From Macrosoma leucophasiata (lineage: Eukaryota; Arthropoda; Insecta; Lepidoptera; Hedylidae), in assembly GCA_036365455.1 (NCBI GenBank), contig JAWQUS010000001.1:24165001-24229000 (forward strand): a stretch of 64,000 nt of DNA, in the 5' to 3' direction. Below are positions 1-10,904 of this stretch, piece after piece; within the stretch, counting starts at the first letter, position 1; the number at the start of each line of letters is the position of its first letter. The notes under the pieces are model-generated. The model was given only the letters and a program-made list of their open reading frames with translations, ran no database searches and was not told the DNA's origin. The translations under genes and the position numbers were made by a program.

Positions 1-324
1 AGTACCAAATCATCACAACGCACGTCTCAGTGGATGTGAGCGATAACGCAGCATCTTCACAAGTCATTACACTCCCCCACGACCGCCCGTAATTAACTGG
101 GAGCCATAAATTGACCGTAACTGTCATATCATATTGATTTAGTCCCGTGCGCCGCAGTTTTGAACTTCGTTGCCGGGGAATTAAAAGTATTGTTGGGGTT
201 CCGTCGTGTTTTTTGATGTTCATTTTTTGTGGGAGACCAGTGTATTGTATGTTTGTGGGATGTAAGTTAGTAAAATTATTTCAATGTAATTAGTTTATAA
301 GAAATTACTCGTACATAAAATAGA
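1..324. other. Unassigned AT-rich sequence
   Basis: No reading frame, repeat family or motif I can name is visible here. Confidence 0.5.
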
Positions 325-365
325 ATCAGAATCAGAATCAGAAATTCATTTATTCATTTAGTTTT
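325..365 (-). repeat. LINE 3' tail fragment, (GATTCT)n type
   Basis: Read on the minus strand this is an AATGAATAAATG run followed by tandem TTCTGA units. The same ending is seen at 12206-12238 and 18395-18420. Short tandem repeats at the 3' end are typical of CR1/L2-like LINEs, so this is probably the last few bases of a truncated copy. Confidence 0.5.
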
Positions 366-408
366 AAAAACAAATTTCAGTCCATATTTTAATAAGAATA
401 CAAATATT

Positions 409-693
409 GGTAGAGCTCTAGTATAGAAACTCGAAGACGTAGGCAGTAGGCACCACCGCATTACCTATAAGCCCATCTGCTGTCAAATGGTAGTGTTAAG
501 TTTGACTTTGAGTTTCGAGTTAGATGGTAATGTATGGCCCCGTAATAACTATCACATAGATGTAACAGCTTAGGTCGCCGGGGTGGCAACGAATCTACAT
601 TTTGACCTCTGATTTCTGTAGATGTCTATAAGACGTAGACGTCCATGTGAACAACACGCTTGTTTATCACCTTCGTTACCTAGTTTTTAAAAA
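409..693 (+). mobile_element. Family A SINE-like repeat, diverged copy
   Basis: Retains the order of family A landmarks: GGTAGAGCTC start, GCACCACCGCATTACC, AATGGTAGTGTT, GGTAATGTATGGCCC, a CTTGTTT block near the 3' end and a terminal A run. It is heavily diverged and therefore an old copy. Confidence 0.8.
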
Positions 694-1322
694 TGTAATG
701 GAAATATAGTAATTAGTATAGGATTCGAGACGCAAGTGATTATAGTAGGTTTTACTTGAAGAAAAACACTATCTTTGTTCGCTGTCTCTGCTTTGCTGAG
801 TGGTAAAATTAAATTACGTTTTGTTCTAATACTAGAGAATGAGAAGTGAATGAGAGTTCCGTTGTTATTAAATACTACATCTTATTCTTTTCGTTTATGC
901 ATTCCACTTAAGCCGGTACTTTATCAAATTAGAAGTGTCATTTACCTACATTACAAATATTTATCAAACATATCATCGCATGATAAATCCAAACAAATCC
1001 GTATCATACCTTGTTAAGTTACCATTAAATATAGTATAATATAGGTATAATATTTCCAAGCGCACGGAACCCGCAGTCTTAAGCGGTTTCGCTCCTGACA
1101 TTTAATTTCATTCAACCGCCGAGACCTCGCGCGCTATTGATGCTACGCTGTTTTATTAATAAAATAAGTTTTTACTGTATATTTTAATTAAAATTACTGC
1201 TATTAAATACATCTGGCGATCTAGTTAGGAGGATAATTGTCATATCAATACACGAGTAATAATACTCATACAATAAACATATGTACGTTATCAAAGCATT
1301 GTTAAATAAAATAATTTTAATA
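694..1322. other. Unassigned AT-rich sequence
   Basis: Low-complexity AT-rich DNA between two family A copies. No coding or structural signal is seen. Confidence 0.5.
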
Positions 1323-1607
1323 CTGGTGGTAGAGCTCCAGTGACGGAGCTCACGGGCGGAGGCACCACCGCATTACCTAATATACTTGCCGCTAAATGGT
1401 AGTGTTCAGCACTATCGTGTTCCGGTCAGGTGGTAATGTACGGCCCTGTAATTTCCGGCACAGAGGCATAACACCTTAGGCCTCAGGAGTAGTAACGCAT
1501 CTGCATTTTTACCTCTGGTCATTGTGTGGGTGTCTATAGGCTGCAGTCATCACTTAACATCAATGTGAACTGTATGCTTGTTTGCCACTTTTAAAAAATA
1601 AAAAAAT
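1323..1607 (+). mobile_element. Family A SINE-like repeat, full length
   Basis: A good full-length reference copy. It opens ACTGGTGGTAGAGC, followed by a short perfect hairpin (GAGCTCC, 6-nt loop, GGAGCTC). It continues through GCACCACCGCATTACC, AGCACTATCGTGTTCCGG and GGCCCTGTAATTTCCGGCAC to a GCTTGTTTGCCAC block and an A-rich tail. There is no open reading frame. I see no tRNA, 5S or 7SL head, so its promoter origin is unknown. The last ~70 bp resemble the 3' end of the LINE at 52978-56045. Confidence 0.9.
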
Positions 1608-1685
1608 ACACCTAAAATAATTTACATACAAACTTAATAAAGTCTCTAATAGTAATTCTGTGAAAGAAAGACTTAGAACTTTTAC

Positions 1686-2470
1686 TTTTTTAGGGTTCCA
1701 TAGTTAACAAGGAACGCATAAAGTTTTGCCATGTCCGTCTGTCTGTCTATCTGTCTGTCCGTCGTAGCGGTTTAGCGCAAAAACTATTGATACTGGAGAC
1801 TTGCAATTTGGCACAAGTATATCTACACCTTAATCACGCCGACAAAGTGGTAGAATAAAAACATGAAAAAAATAATATTATTAAGGGTGCCTCCCATACA
1901 TGTAACGCGCGGATATATTTTTATTTTTCGTTTTCTATATAGTATGGGATATCGTTGGATAGGTCGTTCAAAAATGTTAGGGATGTGCTCATATCATTTT
2001 TCGATTTAGTTAACTGTTCGTGACTTATTACCTAAGTTATAAAGTGCCAATTTTCGTTAGTCAGTGTCCCCTCCTCGCCCCCTCTCTACCAACTGTTGTT
2101 TTAGAAATTCAAACGTTACAGCAATAGAAGCTACATATAATGAAATTCAAAGGAAAACTATCACACTTAAGTTGGCTTTCCAAGTTTGCGAGTAATACGG
2201 CCAAATACTCAAACGTCACTCAAATCTAAGTGGGACTTAAAAGTCTTCTGTCTTTATAAAACACGTTCAAATGATAGAGATAGCGCACATTTGAGGATTG
2301 CTTAAAATTAAGTGACGTTTGAGTATTCGGCCAATAGTCGACCAAATGTATTGTACTCGAAAATTTTAAAGAACTTCATAGAAAAAAAATTTTTTTTATT
2401 ACATTATTCAAAGCTTAACACTACGGAACCCTACACTGCGCGTGGCCCGACACGCACTTGACCGGTTTTG
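1686..2470 (+). mobile_element. GGGTTCC/CGGAACCC lepidopteran repeat (R)
   Basis: Starts at TTTAGGGTTCCATAG with a (GTCT)n stretch at 1733-1768. It ends CGGAACCCTACACTGCG followed by GACACGCACTTGACCGG. This ending is a common lepidopteran interspersed repeat signature. The outer GGGTTCC and GGAACCC are inverted relative to each other. Non-coding. A small foldback (2198-2333) is nested inside. Confidence 0.6.
2198..2333. mobile_element. Foldback/MITE with 22-bp inverted ends
   Basis: Arms 2199-2220 and 2311-2332 are inverted copies matching at 21 of 22 bases (GGCC-A/G-AATACTCAAACG...). The ~90 bp centre has no open frame. It lies within repeat R, so it probably inserted there. No target duplication longer than AATA is obvious. 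Confidence 0.65.
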
Positions 2471-4154
2471 TTTAATATTCACTCTTTAAGGGTGAAAAAT
2501 GGGGTACGAAACTTTGTTTATTACGAATTCCAACCGAAAGAAATCGTTTCCATTCCGAATACAAATTGAAAACATTCGAATTCAACAGTGATTACGAAGT
2601 ATGTAACAGATGATTGCGCTATCAAGCACAAATCGCCACTCAATTGCACGACGCATGTGTAAACGATCTAATTTGGCAGCAAGAGTGAAGACAGCATTAT
2701 TGCCTCCGACCAACGAGTGAGCCTGTCAAAACAGCGGTAACTAGCGAAATCGAACGAAACATTTGGCCCACGATTGATAGAAAACAAACACTTACTTGCC
2801 ATTCTTAAACATTCGATTCAACAAACATAGCAATTTACGATCCAAGATCAAACTGCGTAGGAAATACGTATACGCATCGATTCTTTGGAGTTTAAAAAAG
2901 ATCTTTGATTATTAAACCATTAAATTATACGCGTGATGATTGTGATTGACGCGGATATAAAACGCCATGTTTTTTTCGTAATGGCCGCCATATTGATGAT
3001 TTCCCGCTCTTTTCTTTGTTGTCGATAATAGTGTTGTACACATATGTTGATCAAAGGTTTTTGGGGTACGCAAACTAATAAATTAGTCATGTAATTGTAT
3101 ATTGATAAATAGTTGCCTGTTATATTTATCTAAAGTGGTAAAATGAATAAGATATAGTAATACGTTTTATATGCAAATGGTTGTGCACTAAAATTGTTTT
3201 GATGGAATGGTAATGTGGGCGTGGCAAGCGCACGACAACTATGCGTGAACACACACAGTTCGGCAGAACCATTCGTTCGCCGCTCATAGTGTCGTGTAGA
3301 CTGCTTCGAACGACGCATCTCTTGGTAAAATACCATGTAGTGCCAATTTTAACATGTAATATGAAATGTCAGACCTCAAGTATAAAGCGAGGAGGTATAT
3401 CTTTTGATCGGTAAGTCACAAATAACATTTATTGTTATAATACTTGTAAAAAGCATATAAATATACAAAGGAATATGAATTTTCGAACTTAAACTGCATT
3501 ATTTAAACGTTACTGCTAGCGAATACATTGCTCGTTAAGCACTCGCTCAATTAACGCTATTACTGTCTCCGCTGGCAATGTACAGCATGTAATGCGTTCG
3601 CTACACTTCGACTAGTTTATTGGTGAGTATATTGTTGTGTGCGTGCGAGTGTTTATTGTCTACGGGCGTTACATCTTAGTATGCAAACTTACGCAAACGA
3701 ATAGCTGCCCTAAGATTAATGTGTGAGTGATTGTCGAGATGGTGTTACATTTGTGAAAGAAATTGCACGGTGGGAGAAAAGCGGCGACACTGGTTCTAAT
3801 ACTAAATTGAAGCAAAGGCCTTTCCATCCTTATTTATCTATTCCGTGGTATCTTGTATGTATAGATATAATTGGCTGTCTGCAGGCGTCGTAATTAAGAT
3901 GTATGGTTTATTTGACATTTACGATGACGTCACTTTCTGATATCCATTTAGAGATGGTCAGTTTATTACGATTAATTTATCCATTAATGACACCATCATT
4001 AAAGCTAAAATTTCCTTTAACCTTATGAATCTAGACACTGCCATCTTCACTTCACCTATGAAAGGAGTAATTGTCATTTTGAGTCTTGCTATTTAATATA
4101 AGCGTGTGAGTTAAAATAAAATTGGTAAGAAAACATTTAGTTTGGGCGGGTTTC
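2471..4154. other. Unassigned sequence
   Basis: About 1.7 kb with no recognised repeat. Short frames such as 3130-3336 on the minus strand have no domain signature or codon pattern to support them. An ATGGCCGCC context occurs near 2982 but opens no long frame. Confidence 0.5.
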
Positions 4155-4443
4155 TAGGACACCCATAGAGTAACACCGGGCGCGGCGGAACGGAGGGGAG
4201 TAGCCATATGCAGGTTTTCCCCTCTGTCAAAGTACAAGCCCAAGTGGGCCCGAGATGTTTCAATGTGTGCGTGAAAAGTCAAGGTGTGAGTTTCATAGTA
4301 ATAGACGATTTTTGTTGTGTGCGTGTGCGCGTCACACGTATTTCTCCCCGCAAAAAATGACAGACTGTTTTGCATCGGTAATAAACGCTACGGCTACTCC
4401 TCTCCGGTGCGCCGGTGGTCCGTGTTGCTCTTTGTAGGACACC
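4155..4443 (+). mobile_element. Family F MITE with 9-bp target duplication
   Basis: The element occupies 4164-4434 and is flanked on both sides by TAGGACACC (4155-4163 and 4435-4443). Inverted ends read CATAGAGTAACACCGG on the left and GTCCGTGTTGCTCTTTG on the right. Inside are the family landmarks CTTTCCCCTCTGTCAAAG, AATGTGTGCGTGAAA and ATGACAGACTGTTTTGCATC. The duplication and inverted ends indicate a cut-and-paste, probably hAT-like, non-autonomous element. The several overlapping small frames inside are not genes. Confidence 0.85.
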
Positions 4444-4756
4444 CTTTGTCAATCTACTACTTAACACTTAACCACAAGGTCAATTTCCGCAAAAAAAAAT
4501 TTTCAAATTCCGCAAAAAAAATTTTTTTTCTTTCCCTTTTATTTCAATGTAAGGAGTTACGTTGGTGAATCAATACTTTTTCTTCCAAATGTATACGCAA
4601 ACGTGCAAACAAACTACCCCCTGAAGTGTTTCCTCAGCGTTAGATACAATATAGGCATATTAATTTTATCAACCCCATCAAATATAATAAGCCAAAACAG
4701 TAATCACATTTTTGTAGATATCACATACAAGTAATACTGTTGAGTAAAAAAATAAT
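4444..4756. other. Unassigned AT-rich sequence
   Basis: Contains A-rich runs (4485-4530) and nothing recognisable as a gene or repeat family. Confidence 0.45.
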
Positions 4757-4875
4757 ATGTATTTATTTATTTATTTATTTATTTAAACTTTAATGCACCT
4801 AGTACATAAGGCGGACTTAATGCCATAGGGCATTCTCTACCAGTCAACCTTGAGGTAGTGGGATACTGATAGTAG
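4757..4875 (-). mobile_element. LINE 3' end with (AAAT)n tail (family N)
   Basis: On the minus strand this reads GGTTGACTGGTAGAGAATGC, then CATTAAGTCCGCC, then an (AAAT)n tail (4757-4785). The same block lies on the plus strand at 6885-6985. It is a familiar lepidopteran LINE 3' terminus. Only the end survives here. Confidence 0.7.
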
Positions 4876-5519
4876 GGGTGCAATAATAAAAACTATATGG
4901 ACAGTAAGAAATAGGTATTGTTTAGAAACAAAAACATTATAAATTGTATTTAACAATCAATAAAAAGATAAAAATATATTAGATATAATTATTATATTTA
5001 CGTATCATAAATAATATATACATAACTTATACAGTATATAGATAATATATACAATAATATATTATAAATATATATGCATAGGACGACAGAAAGTTAAAAC
5101 TAAGGCATCGATTCCAGGAAGTGACTATAGAGCTTTATGTATCTTCACGCCAGGTCCCTAACGGGGTAGGCAGAGAGTGTAGAGCGCCAGATAACCCGGT
5201 CCTGACAAACCTCTCGTGCCTCATCTACCTTCATCATTCTCTTCATACATGCACGCCGATTCCTAAAAAAAAACTTTTAAAAATGTCCACACAGTTACTT
5301 GAATCCTCAATAACCACACTGGACTAAATAAAAAAACAACGTAACATGGCATCGTAACAAATATCCAAACATTCAAACTTTTACATTTATTAATATCTGA
5401 ACACGTCACACTACAAGGAACTTAATGATAAATGTCATTATTAATAAAGCTCCGGCCACTATCAAATTTCCTCAAAAAAAAAAGGCAATTTCGTGTCATA
5501 TGGAAATATTTCTTTTACA
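4876..5519. other. AT-rich stretch with microsatellite and a SINE scrap
   Basis: 5000-5080 is an irregular TA/ATA-rich tract. Around 5135-5235 a GGTCCCTAACGGGGTAGGCAG segment resembles the 3' part of a tRNA-headed SINE, with a weaker relative near 56990-57060. No coding signal. Confidence 0.4.
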
Positions 5520-5559
5520 CGTTTCGCAATGATTCATATATATGAATCATTGCGAAACG
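5520..5559. repeat. 40-bp perfect palindrome
   Basis: CGTTTCGCAATGATTCATAT is followed immediately by its exact reverse complement with no spacer. It abuts the left target duplication of the family B palindrome that starts at 5571. Function unknown. Confidence 0.9.
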
Positions 5560-5940
5560 ATATATATCTGTTTTTATATTATTTCGCATTAACACATGCT
5601 TGTAAAATATATTTTATTTTTTAAAGAAAAATGGAAAGAAAAATTTGACTTCAGGCGAGACTCGAACTCGCGGCCTGCTGGGAATCTAGTCCAGCCGCTC
5701 TTCCAATCAATTGAGCTACTGAAGTCCTGCCCGATTTGTCAAATCTTTCCTTCACATTTATTGCCTTGCTTTATGGTAGCAGTAGCGCCATCTATTGCCA
5801 ACCATGCTAGTTAGGCAAACTTCAGTAGCTCAATTGGAAGAGCGGCTGGACTAGATTCCCAGTAGGCCGCGAGTTCGAGTCTCGCCTGAAGTCAAATTTT
5901 TCTTTCCATTTTTCTTTAAAAAATAAAAGATATATACCTG
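5559..5940 (+). mobile_element. Family B palindromic tRNA-like retroposon, longest copy
   Basis: The element is 5571-5928, flanked by GATATATATCTG (5559-5570) and GATATATACCTG (5929-5940), an 11/12 match read as a target duplication. The left arm is a complete minus-strand unit: tail region, tRNA-like block 5647-5726 (with a 4-nt insertion in its D loop), then an upstream region ending near 5815. The right arm is a plus-strand tRNA-like block at 5819-5893 followed by the tail. The two units are head to head. The right end is A-rich (TTTAAAAAATAAAA), suggesting plus-sense retroposition. Confidence 0.85.
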
Positions 5941-6884
5941 CTTGTCATTATTAATAGTAGTATTTATAATTCAGAAAATCATACATGTGTGATGATAAAT
6001 AATCACGTCTTTATATTAATAACATGTAGGTTACTATGTAATTAGATCCCATAGATTCTGCAACGTACCTGTCACATTATTACAAATATCAATTAACAGA
6101 TTTCTATGTGATAATGTGATAATATGAGTTTTGGCGGGAACCTTGAAAGAGGCGTATGGTGCTCTTATTTTATTTCATTTTCTTGGTGTAATTTTAAGTT
6201 ATATTGAATGAAGTTGGTGGCATTTTGTCAGATATAGGTTTATTACAGTGCCGTGAAATAGAATAATAGTGCGAAAACACGACCTTTCAGGTTGCCTCCA
6301 AAACTTAATTGTAAATGTTCTGGTAAAGTAGCCATCGCTTTACTCGAATAACTTGACTGTAACTCACTTGACTGACATATATACTTAATAAATAATTAAC
6401 TGACTATATTAGGTATATTAACTTTTACGCTGCTTAAATAAATACGAATAGGAAATATCGTTTTACTGGACACTGGCAATATGCATAATAGCGATTCCAT
6501 AATAACAAAAAGAAAATGTGATAATGAATCATAGAAATATGATAAAATCATCAATTTATAGAAAAAAATCTGCTGGAATTGGAAATAGGTACATGGTAAA
6601 TACTTCTGAATAACCTTTTTTTTTTTGAACGTACGAATGCTGATTTCTAATGAGTCTTATTGTCTACTTTTACTTATTGGTCAAAATCTGCAAAACTTTT
6701 ATTTCAACTGTTGTTATTAAAGAATGACATAATAGGTTAGGATCCCACTGCAGAATCATTTCGTTCATCCAGATATGGTGCAAACCTAATTTTTACGCAT
6801 ATTTATGGGATATTCTATTATTAGATTAGATTTACCTGTTACATAATATCTTTATTCGTTACACCGTTACTATTTTCTCTATAC
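5941..6884. other. Mostly unassigned; diverged repeat M near 6730-6810
   Basis: A ~75 bp block (TAGGTTAGGATCCC...ACGCATATTTATG, about 6732-6808) recurs in diverged form at 45590-45662. The rest shows no gene or known repeat. Confidence 0.4.
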
Positions 6885-6985
6885 TACCAATGGTTGACTG
6901 GTAGAGAATGCTTTTAGCATTAAGTCCGCCATTTGTTACATCATTTGTTAATTATTTTGTAACAATAAAGAATAAATAAATAAAT
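6885..6985 (+). mobile_element. LINE 3' end with (AAAT)n tail (family N)
   Basis: GGTTGACTGGTAGAGAATGC, then AGCATTAAGTCCGCC, ending in an AATAAATAAATA tail. It is the plus-strand counterpart of 4757-4875. Confidence 0.7.
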
Positions 6986-8038
6986 ATTTATAATCTAGAG
7001 AATATATATCCACTGGGTTGCCTATATATTAATATACATAAAAAATTATGCATTTCTTCCACAAATATAAATTAAAACTGGTTTCAAGTTTGATAAAAAA
7101 GTTACAACTTACAAAATAAATAAAAATAATATGCATCATTTCAATAACATAAAATGGGAATAATAACAAAATCCGTGTATTTGAGAGCAAAAGTCAAAGT
7201 CTAGGCCAAGGCCAAGTATACCAATTATACTTTAGGATTCCGTACACCGAATCTAAAATAGAACCTCAAGAAATACGGTGCCTCATTCCGCCACGCAACG
7301 CTCCCCCGTTTGGCCTGACCCTTATTCTTAGATTAAACCGTTTTTAAAATATCGTGAAGTAGGTTTTATTTAAAAAATAATTTCCATCGTATAGTGTGTG
7401 TGTGTGTGTGTATGTGTCTGTATAACCATATTTTCTTACTGCCCAAATCTAACATTGGAATATTATAGGTATTATATAACAGGATCAAAAAGAAATATAA
7501 AATCAAGAATGTATCGAGACACGTTGACATTTTCCCCGGAAACGCCTACGTAAGAATCGTAACAAAATCAACAGGACATAATGTATAGGCGACCAATAAA
7601 TATAATCTAGAAAAAAAAAACTAGTTTCCATCAAAAAAAGTCCAGCCACTAAAAATTCCGAATGATTTGACTCAGTAACTTGAAGGTATAAATCGTGAAA
7701 TGTGTCAATTAACATCGTCTAATGTTGTATTTATGTAAATCGAGTGACGGACGTTAGTATGTACAAAAAGAGATGTTTGACCGCAACTCGACCCGACGTT
7801 TTAGATAAATCTTCACAAATGTCAGATGGAAAAAATCAGTATCGAGATAACAGCTCGAGTGTGATCACTTACGACTAATATACATCGCATCCTAAATAAA
7901 GAAAAAACTATGAGTGAAATAAGCAAAAAAACTTCACTAGCTAAAGACTCCTGCGCATAGGGAAAATCGTCCAAAAAAATATGCACGAATACTAACAATG
8001 CTTCACACAATAGCACTGCAATCGACCTTAGTTCAAAC
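6986..8038. other. Unassigned sequence with a (GT)n microsatellite
   Basis: A short (GT)n run sits at about 7395-7415. TTAGGATTCCGTAC at 7232-7245 may be a scrap of repeat R. Minus-strand frames at 7503-7715 and 7822-8040 are hydrophobic AT-rich translations with no family signature, and I do not call them genes. Confidence 0.45.
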
Positions 8039-8282
8039 AAAATCTACTACTTGTTTTATATTATTTCGCATTAACACATGCTTGTGAAATATATTTTATT
8101 TAAAGAAAAATGGAAAGAAAAATTTGACTTCAGGTGAGACTCGAACTCGCGGCCTACTGGGAATCTAGTCCAGCCGCTCTTCCAATTGAGCTACTGAAGT
8201 TCCCAGTAGGCCGCGAGTTCGAGTCTCGCTTGAAGTCAAATTTTTCTTTCCATTTTTCTTTAAATAAAATAAAATCTACTAC
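8039..8282 (+). mobile_element. Family B palindromic tRNA-like retroposon
   Basis: The element is 8051-8270, between perfect 12-bp duplications AAAATCTACTAC (8039-8050 and 8271-8282). The left arm holds a complete minus-strand tRNA-like block (8126-8200). It runs straight into the 3' half of a plus-strand block (8201-8237) and the shared tail. The arms form a ~75 bp hairpin with a ~40 nt loop. The right end is A-rich. Confidence 0.9.
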
Positions 8283-8454
8283 GATGTAGACAGCGTAGAT
8301 TTAGATACCGATTCCAAATTAAACGCAAAAATAAAAGGAAAGTGAAATGCTTTTGAACACGTACGTCCTTAAAAAAGCTTACTTCAAATTACAACATGAA
8401 CTGGAAGGCACAAAATATTCTCATTGAAAAACTGATCACAGACATCAATTCAGA

Positions 8455-8729
8455 TTTTTAGTGGTAGAGCACTAGTGACGGATCTCGCGGGCGTAGGCAC
8501 CACCGCATTACCTAATATACCTAGTGTAAAGCACTGTCGTGTTCCGGTCAGGTGGTAATGTATGGTCTTGTAATTTCCGGCACAGAGGCGTAACACCTTA
8601 GGCCTCAGGATTGTTAACGCATCTGCATTTTGACCTTGGTCTTTGTGTAAGTGTCTATAGGCTACAGTCATCACTTTACATCAATGTGAACTGCATCCTT
8701 GTTTGCCAATTCCATAACATTAAAAAAAA
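8455..8729 (+). mobile_element. Family A SINE-like repeat
   Basis: Near full length: GTGGTAGAGC start at 8461, GCACCACCGCATTACC, GTGTTCCGGTCAGGTGG, GCATCTGCATTTTGACC and a poly-A end. It lacks the segment between CTAATATACCT and AAGCACTGTCG, so an internal deletion of ~20 bp is present. Confidence 0.88.
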
Positions 8730-9468
8730 TCCTACTATTACATTGAACACAACAGACACTTTCAGAATTTTGTTATTTACCTATCATAATTTTATTATAT
8801 TTATTACCTTTAATATATTTTTGACATGAGAATGTTTTAAGATAGCTTCGTCTATATAACATTTGCAGTTTTCTTTTCAGTATCTAATTAGGTATCTAAT
8901 ATTTAGTAACATACCTGCTATCTCAATAGTCTCGATACAGAATATTAAGTGAACATTTTTACCTTACTTTAATCCCTTCATCATTAATTATTTGTAACAT
9001 AGTACTGCTTCTTAAAGCATTGGAAACAAAACTGTTTACATTATGTTACTCAATTCTATTTAAAAAAATCATTCAGTGAGAATGTAGGTACCTCAGGCTA
9101 TAGTAATTTCTTGAGTATGAGGTAGGTTACCTATTAAAAAACCCGCAGTGGGATATTGAACAACAAACGAGGTCATTACATTATTGCTTCCAAAAAACAG
9201 TCGATAGACATCGAAGTGAGTCAATAAAAAAAAATTGAGCCAACAAAAGCGATCACGTTTAAGAAACCGGTGACGGTAAGCGAAAATAAATATGCTCAAT
9301 AGTGGAAATAAACATGGCGGATGATTTACGTCGGCAATGTAGCGCGCGCGCACCCGGCGGTCGGCCATCTTGCTAATTGCAGATTTGTCATTAAATCAGT
9401 CACGCTCGGCATACAGACTTGGTTCTGTTTGATCGACAAGTTTTCGTTATTGGATATTTTATTGACTA
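8730..9468. other. Unassigned; minus-strand frame 9093-9368 not supported
   Basis: Contains a CG-rich patch at 9330-9365 and GCAAGATGGCC (minus strand, 9364-9374), a YY1/Pho-like context. The 91-residue minus-strand frame opens there (MADRR...), with a possible GTAAAT donor after 13 codons. No homology or second exon is visible. Confidence 0.4.
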
Positions 9469-9512
9469 TTATTTAAAGTTCCCATGGCATTAGCCATGGG
9501 AACTTTAAATAA
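9469..9512. repeat. Perfect hairpin, 20-bp arms, 4-nt loop
   Basis: Left arm 9469-9488 (TTATTTAAAGTTCCCATGGC), loop ATTA, right arm 9493-9512 exactly complementary. No flanking target duplication is seen. Confidence 0.9.
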
Positions 9513-9574
9513 AAACTTTTTGGTAATCGCATGGTAACGGGAAGGTATCTCTCATTGAACATAGTCTATGACAA

Positions 9575-9890
9575 TAAGGCATGGCAGGGCGGCAAAGTCC
9601 ATTTCATCCGAAAAATATGCACTGCTGGACCACAGCCTCTCTATGAGGAGGATTTGCCATGTTCACCAAGCTTGGCATGCGGATTGGCGATCGCAGCGGT
9701 GGTAGTTTTATCGCGGGACGCTGCTGCTTATATCGCTTTATTGCACTTACGACCGCCTCATTGTAATGATTTGACTGCCATTGCTCGATTGACTGACTAT
9801 GGGGGACTACTAATGGGATTATTCTCTCCCATTAGAAGAAAATTCTTCTGCTAGTGAGCGGTGGAGGCGTCACGTCCCGACGCAATCTAA
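9575..9890 (+). repeat. Repeat family K, plus-strand copy
   Basis: Homologous in inverted orientation to 10150-10410 and in part to 42300-42440. Shared landmarks are AGCTTGGC...GCATTGGC, GGGACGCTG(C/T)TGC and the GTCACGTCCCG end. It is probably a LINE-derived 3' region. Small frames across it (for example 9531-9854) are translations of repeat DNA. Confidence 0.55.
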
Positions 9891-9944
9891 TCGCAAAGTA
9901 AATACATACATTAAAGTACAAATGCAAAGACTTGCGACTTGCCT

Positions 9945-10000
9945 ATGCATGCATTTACCTCTGCCTACCACTTCGGGGAATACAAGCCGGAAGTTACATT
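9945..10000 (+). mobile_element. Family C SINE, 3' fragment
   Basis: GCATTTACCTCTGCCTACCA, then TTCGGGGAATACAAGCC and GGAAGTTACA, followed by a run of T. This matches the last ~55 bp of family C, including a T-rich rather than A-rich end. Confidence 0.65.
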
Positions 10001-10149
10001 TTTTTTACCAATTTCCGAGGGTAACACTGTCAACCGCCAAATGTGGAAAAAAACCAACAGCACTTAATCCCCAAACTGAGACTCGAACACAGCATAGCAG
10101 TGGCCTTCGACCACTATCGTAATAAGGCAGGCACTACGACTTTAGGCTC

Positions 10150-10410
10150 CATATCACTGGATATCTGAAGGCGGGACGTGACGACCCCATCGCCCCCCTC
10201 CCCCTCTAGTGGAGGAGAAATCTTCCACTAGTGCAATCCGTCAACCGAATAGCGGTCAAACCATTAACATCAACAATAGGGCGGTAGTAAAAATAACAAC
10301 GCGGGATTGGCAACAGCGTCCCTCAATAAAACTGCAGTCACTGCGGTTGCCAATGCACCAGCCAAGCGTGGCGATTTTGGCATATTCTCCTCTAATGATG
10401 CGCAACCTAA
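10150..10410 (-). repeat. Repeat family K, minus-strand copy
   Basis: The reverse complement carries GCTTGGCTGGTGCATTGGC, GAGGGACGCTGTTGCC, TTATTTTTACTACCGCCC and CGTCACGTCCCGCC, matching 9640-9890. The two copies form an imperfect inverted pair about 260 bp apart. Confidence 0.55.
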
Positions 10411-10539
10411 TAACGAAACACTTTTTTTTTTCTTGTAATTTTTGTCGGCAATCGGTCGCAAGACCATAAGCTGATATGTTCAGTGGTGTTGACGTGTAGG
10501 CGATGGGGCCAGCACGTCATCTCTCCTCTCATGTTTGTC

Positions 10540-10672
10540 AGTTAAACGTCCTTCCGCTTCAATCTTTTTCCGATAATAGACATCATGTTGAAACTTATTG
10601 TAAGCGTCTTTGGGGAAGGCTTTGACCAGTAGTGACCGTTTTACGGCTGAAGCTGAAGATGATGATCACTGG
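10540..10672 (+). mobile_element. RTE-type LINE 3' end
   Basis: GGGGAAGGCTTTGACCAGTA, then GTGACCGTTTTACGGC and GAAGATGATGATCA, is the characteristic end of lepidopteran RTE elements. It corresponds to the C-terminal GEGF..QQW residues followed by a GAT-rich tail. Only the extreme 3' end is present. Confidence 0.7.
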
Positions 10673-10904
10673 AAAGTCTTATTTATCGCACATGCCAATT
10701 GATAGTTAACGATCAACGCCACAAAAATGTGGATCAACCTGACAAGTCGGAACATTCCAGCACCGAGCTCGACAAATGTTTGTCTCATCTGTTTGAACAA
10801 GTGCGTTGGAACCGTCGACACGACCGATTGGAACACAAAGAATCTTGGTCAAACATACCTATAATACATTAGAATTCGATTGTGTGTTATTAACGTTTTA
10901 TTCG
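10673..10904. other. Unassigned sequence
   Basis: Short spacer with no recognised element. Confidence 0.4.

Noticed and set aside
9093..9368. 91-codon minus-strand frame starting MADRR, with good start context and a possible splice donor
   Set aside because: No downstream exon or homology is visible. The start context is part of a YY1-like motif that recurs elsewhere without a frame.
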